NCBI GenBank assembly: GCA_946615875.1
Contig: CAMOIK010000085.1
Coordinates: 1 to 8,612, forward strand
Origin: an uncultured Verrucomicrobiota bacterium
GTDB taxonomy: Bacteria > Verrucomicrobiota > Kiritimatiellia > RFP12 > UBA1067
Length of the DNA: 8,612 nucleotides
Direction: 5' to 3'
This document shows, one piece after another, positions 5,558 to 8,612 of the stretch (the stretch's first letter is position 1; each line of letters opens with the position of its first letter). The notes under the pieces are model-generated. The model was given only the letters and a program-made list of their open reading frames with translations, did no database searches and was not told the DNA's origin. Both the position numbers and the translations under genes were made by a program.

Positions 5558-8500
5558 TTCCTCGCCGACCGAGACCTTGTAAAAGCCCTTTGCCCCTGTC
5601 TGCCTGATCACGCCGAGATAAAGCACATCGCCATCCGCCTTCACCTTTTCGCCGGTGGCCAGATTGCCGAGGTCGTCGCCCCATGAAGCCTGGTAGTAGA
5701 GGCCCGGATGTGTCTTCACAGGCAACGCCGCCACGGTTTCGCCCGCGTCCGGCGCCGGCCTGGCCGCGATCAGGCCTTCTTCGACGACGGCGAGCCGCCC
5801 GGTCGAATCGGCCTCGTCCTTTTCGCCGTCGCCGACCTGCATGAGCACGGGCGGAGCAAGCGTCACGAGCGCCGATTTGCCGTCAGGGGCGATCGATATA
5901 GTATACGCCTCTTTCGACACGGCCCCGAATGTAAAGTCGTCTTCTGCCAGCACCGCGCCATCGGCGGCCGTCACTGCATATCCGCTCCCTGTTTTGACAA
6001 TCCAGCCCTTGCCGGGCGCAACCGCGACATGCGGCACGGAACCTTTGGGCGTCCACGCCACCTCGTCCAGCCACGCACAGTCCGAGCCGTCCAAATCGCG
6101 CTTGTCTTTTTCGTATCTCCACTCCAAGACGTGAGCCCCCTCTCCGCAGACATGGAACGTCATCCGACGCCAGTCGAGATATCCTCCCGCCAAATCCATC
6201 ACATCGTCGCCGTCCACGGAAAACACAAGCCCGTCGTAGGCTTCGCCTGTTTCGGCATCGCATTCGCTCGACACTTTCATCAGGAACGAAATCACGCCTT
6301 CGCCTTGAACAGTGGTCGAAAGGCGGCTCTTTTGCTTGTTCCCTATCTTTCCGCTCACCAGGGCGAAACCATCTGCCGATGCGCTTTTCACCCGCTCCCA
6401 TGCCGCGTCGCCATATGTTGCAAAGTCCTGCTCAGGCCAGTTCAGACACTCTCCAAGCGTCCAAGGCAGCCTTGTCACGACGCAGGAGACGACATCGCTG
6501 TCGAAGTAGTCCTCCCTGACGGCGACGGCTTTGACCGTCGCGCTTCCCTCGACTGCGAAAGGACCTTGGTAGAAACGGCTCGTCGCCCCGTCCGCAGACG
6601 GTTCCGTCCCGTCGATCGTATAATACACCGATGCGCCGGCGGCGGCCGCGATCGCCACCGTCGCGGAATCGGCCTCATAGATCGCTGGCGCGTCTATCAC
6701 CGGCGAGGACAGGCGCTTTTCCGACCAGACCGCCGTCAGCGTCACGTCCGCCGCGCCCGCCGTGTAGGACGCCCCGCCGCGCAGCACGTCGTCACCGACG
6801 CTCCACCCGGCGAACTCGTGCTTCGGCTTGGCCAATCCGTCGCCGCCAGGAATCTCGACATTGCGGCCTTCCGCCGTGTATATCGTCGGCGGCACGTCGC
6901 CAGCGACATCGTCGCCGACGGCGAACGACACCGCCACGACAGGCAACAACTCCAGACCCTTCAGCATGAGCGACTCGCCTTCCCAGCGCAAAACGTGTTC
7001 GCCTGCATCCGGGAAGACTTCGTCATGCCGCGTCCACTCCCCGTCGCCTTCCTTCAACAGATATGTAGCTACGCCGGGCCCTTCGAACGAGGCCGTCAGC
7101 CAGCCTCCGGCGTGGGCGGCGGTCTTGACACACCTTTCGGCGGCATCGCCTATCCAATTCGCGTCGCCTCCCGTCGCCAACGCAAAACCGGCGGCGCCGA
7201 GGCTTTCTTCAAGCGAAGTCCAGCTCCGTGTCGTCTGCGCTTCCGCGACTGCGCTGTCGAACCAGTCGTCCGCGACGGCGACGGCCCGGATCGTCGTCGT
7301 GCCAGCCACCTGAAACGCGCCTTCGTAGAGGACGCCGGTTTCGGCGTTCGGTTCGCTTCCGTCCGTAGTATAGTAGATCGTCGCGCCGGGCACCGCTTCT
7401 ATCGTCGCAATCGTCGATTCCTCGTCATATGTCTCCGCTACTTCGATCACGGGGGCGTCAAGCACCTTTTCCGACCAGACCGCCGTCAGCGTCACATCCG
7501 CCGTGCCAACCGCATAGGAAGCCCCGGCGCCATAGACGCTCTCGCCGTCGGACCAACCCTCGAAGCGGTGTTTCGCGCAGGAAAGCCCGCCCTGGCCGGG
7601 CAAAGCGATTTCGTAGCCAATCGCCCCCATCAACGGCTCCGGCGGTTCTCCCGTTCCGTCGCCTGCCGCGAACGACACATAAACGGGATACGAGAACTTT
7701 ACGCCATCGACCCAGACGCAGTCCGCGCCGGGATAGACCGTGTCGTCCGCAGCGTCCTTCGTGTAAATCCACTTGACGGCGTGCTCGCCGGCCGTCTCCA
7801 CCGCTATCTCCACGCGCTCCCACTCTCCGGAGTCGCCGTCGATCCACGCGACCTCCTCGCCGTCCAGTTCGCATACGGCGTGATCGTAGAAGAACTCTCC
7901 GAGATTGTCTTCTTCGCACGACGCCTTCCAGCTGAACTCCAAAACTCCCGCGCCCGTGAAAGTCGCGCTCATCCACGACGACGAATCGTTCCCTGTTCGG
8001 CCGCTCTTCATGGACGGCGTGCCGTCGAACGACGTCTCGGTCTCGTCGCTCCACCACTGGTTGCTGCTGTCGAGATCGAAGAACAGCGGCGCGGAGCCAG
8101 GCTTCGCGATGATGTCGCCGATGTTCAAGACGTCGTTCAGCACCGGCGAATAGCGAGTTTCCTCCACGTCGCTTATGCGGACGCCGCCAAGGAACACCGC
8201 CGCCTTCACAGACACCAGCCCCGTGACGTTTATCGAGAAGCGTTTTTCGTAGAGCGTGCTCGACGCCGTCGGCTCCGTTCCGTCCGTCGTGTACCGCACC
8301 TTCGCTTCCGGGATTTCGCAGTCGTTCGTCATCGTGACGGCCATCCGTCCGCTCTTCTTGCCGGAGAACGGCGTTATGCCAACCGTCGGCGCCGGCATCA
8401 CCTGCCGCGCTTCATCGCCCGCCGGCCAAGCCTCGTCCCAGCCGCCGTCCTTCTTCGCCGCCACGATCTTTACGTCTGACGGCGCACCGGCGAAGACGTA

Positions 8501-8612
8501 CCGGTTGGCGACCGGCGCATCCCCCGCGAACACGACATACTTAAGCGCTGTGCAGCCATCGAACACCCTGTTCCCGAACTTTGCCACGTTCGCCCCGACG
8601 ACGACAGTCTCT
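5555..8612 (-). CDS. large modular secreted/surface protein (LRR_5, chitobiase C-terminal-like, jelly-roll-like and InlB B-repeat domains), N-terminus missing
   Basis: Partial gene: the frame is open through the right edge, so the GTG at 8587 is not the start. Numbering residues from that GTG, the order is as follows. A BspA-type leucine-rich repeat (VFDGCTALKYVVFAGD, 8-23). A chitobiase C-terminal-like beta domain (67-147, RYTTDGTEPT). A jelly-roll-like beta domain (150-300). An InlB-type B-repeat (302-372, ending DVTLTAVW). A second chitobiase-like domain (376-452, YYTTDGSEP). A shortened jelly-roll copy (455-550). A second B-repeat (551-622). A third chitobiase-like domain (626-706, YYTIDGTEP). 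A full jelly-roll copy (708-848). A beta-rich linker, and a C-terminal module (about 930-1008, with GLYYQASWGDDLG and GFYKVSV). Such domains are typical of exported adhesin-like or carbohydrate-contacting proteins; no catalytic domain is seen. No LPxTG or membrane anchor is present. The signal peptide would lie outside the window. Confidence 0.88.
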   Translation of the reverse strand, partial: ETVVVGANVAKFGNRVFDGCTALKYVVFAGDAPVANRYVFAGAPSDVKIVAAKKDGGWDEAWPAGDEARQVMPAPTVGITPFSGKKSGRMAVTMTNDCEIPEAKVRYTTDGTEPTASSTLYEKRFSINVTGLVSVKAAVFLGGVRISDVEETRYSPVLNDVLNIGDIIAKPGSAPLFFDLDSSNQWWSDETETSFDGTPSMKSGRTGNDSSSWMSATFTGAGVLEFSWKASCEEDNLGEFFYDHAVCELDGEEVAWIDGDSGEWERVEIAVETAGEHAVKWIYTKDAADDTVYPGADCVWVDGVKFSYPVYVSFAAGDGTGEPPEPLMGAIGYEIALPGQGGLSCAKHRFEGWSDGESVYGAGASYAVGTADVTLTAVWSEKVLDAPVIEVAETYDEESTIATIEAVPGATIYYTTDGSEPNAETGVLYEGAFQVAGTTTIRAVAVADDWFDSAVAEAQTTRSWTSLEESLGAAGFALATGGDANWIGDAAERCVKTAAHAGGWLTASFEGPGVATYLLKEGDGEWTRHDEVFPDAGEHVLRWEGESLMLKGLELLPVVAVSFAVGDDVAGDVPPTIYTAEGRNVEIPGGDGLAKPKHEFAGWSVGDDVLRGGASYTAGAADVTLTAVWSEKRLSSPVIDAPAIYEADSATVAIAAAAGASVYYTIDGTEPSADGATSRFYQGPFAVEGSATVKAVAVREDYFDSDVVSCVVTRLPWTLGECLNWPEQDFATYGDAAWERVKSASADGFALVSGKIGNKQKSRLSTTVQGEGVISFLMKVSSECDAETGEAYDGLVFSVDGDDVMDLAGGYLDWRRMTFHVCGEGAHVLEWRYEKDKRDLDGSDCAWLDEVAWTPKGSVPHVAVAPGKGWIVKTGSGYAVTAADGAVLAEDDFTFGAVSKEAYTISIAPDGKSALVTLAPPVLMQVGDGEKDEADSTGRLAVVEEGLIAARPAPDAGETVAALPVKTHPGLYYQASWGDDLGNLATGEKVKADGDVLYLGVIRQTGAKGFYKVSVGEE
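6716..6745 (-). repeat. 30-bp exact repeat, copy 1 (inside the large gene)
   Basis: Identical to 7466-7495, exactly 750 bp away. It encodes the end of the second B-repeat (DVTLTAVWSEK, residues about 614-624). Identity at the DNA level, not only in protein, points to a fairly recent duplication or ongoing recombination between modules. Confidence 0.9.
7466..7495 (-). repeat. 30-bp exact repeat, copy 2 (inside the large gene)
   Basis: Identical to 6716-6745. It encodes the end of the first B-repeat (DVTLTAVWSEK, residues about 364-374). The exact 750-bp offset equals one 250-residue module. Confidence 0.9.

Noticed and set aside
5708..8479. A 923-codon plus-strand open frame antisense to the large gene
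   Set aside because: It is rich in Arg and His, has no recognisable domain and mirrors a protein with clear domains. Long antisense frames are expected in GC-rich coding DNA.
8585..8587. GTG as the true start of the large gene
   Set aside because: The frame continues to the window edge with residues (TVVVGAN then VAKFGN) that complete a leucine-rich repeat, so the start lies outside.

Overview
All genes in the window lie on the minus strand, so transcription runs from the right edge to the left. The DNA is GC-rich with short intergenic gaps. The largest protein combines BspA-type leucine-rich repeats, chitobiase C-terminal-like beta domains, jelly-roll-like beta domains and InlB-type B-repeats. 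This combination, next to a Bat membrane-protein module, suggests a Verrucomicrobiota/Kiritimatiellota-type bacterium, perhaps from a gut or rumen metagenome. That placement is inference from domain style; the window holds no rRNA or other phylogenetic marker.

Right part (about 5555-8612): the 3' portion of a gene for a very large modular secreted or surface protein. Its N-terminus lies beyond the right edge. Two modules repeat with a period of exactly 250 residues (750 bp), the second one internally shortened, and the protein ends in a compact module I cannot name.

Middle part (about 4435-5554): a promoter with an extended -10 element and a good Shine-Dalgarno drive a signal-peptide-bearing TlpA-like thioredoxin with a CPPC active site. 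On each side of this gene is an intergenic array of a 7-bp unit (TAGAGGG/TAGATGG). The right array is a head-to-head inverted pair whose first unit supplies the stop codon of the large gene. The left array is a single orientation ending shortly before the next start codon. The two share a 22-bp identical stretch.

Left part (about 98-4434): an acyl-CoA synthetase-type AMP-forming ligase overlaps by 4 bp (ATGA) a membrane protein of the Bat/DUF4381 type. After 31 bp comes a BatA-like von Willebrand factor A protein with an intact MIDAS, and after 35 bp a NIF3-family dinuclear-metal protein. The MoxR ATPase and DUF58 protein that usually accompany Bat genes are not in the window; the ligase sits where they would be expected. 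The thioredoxin-to-NIF3 run could be one transcription unit, ending at a weak terminator-like hairpin overlapping the NIF3 stop codon. The ligase, Bat and NIF3 products have no obvious common pathway.

I found no tRNA, rRNA, CRISPR array, insertion sequence or phage gene. The most novel-looking items are the heptamer arrays, the ligase-Bat translational coupling, and the C-terminal module of the large protein.
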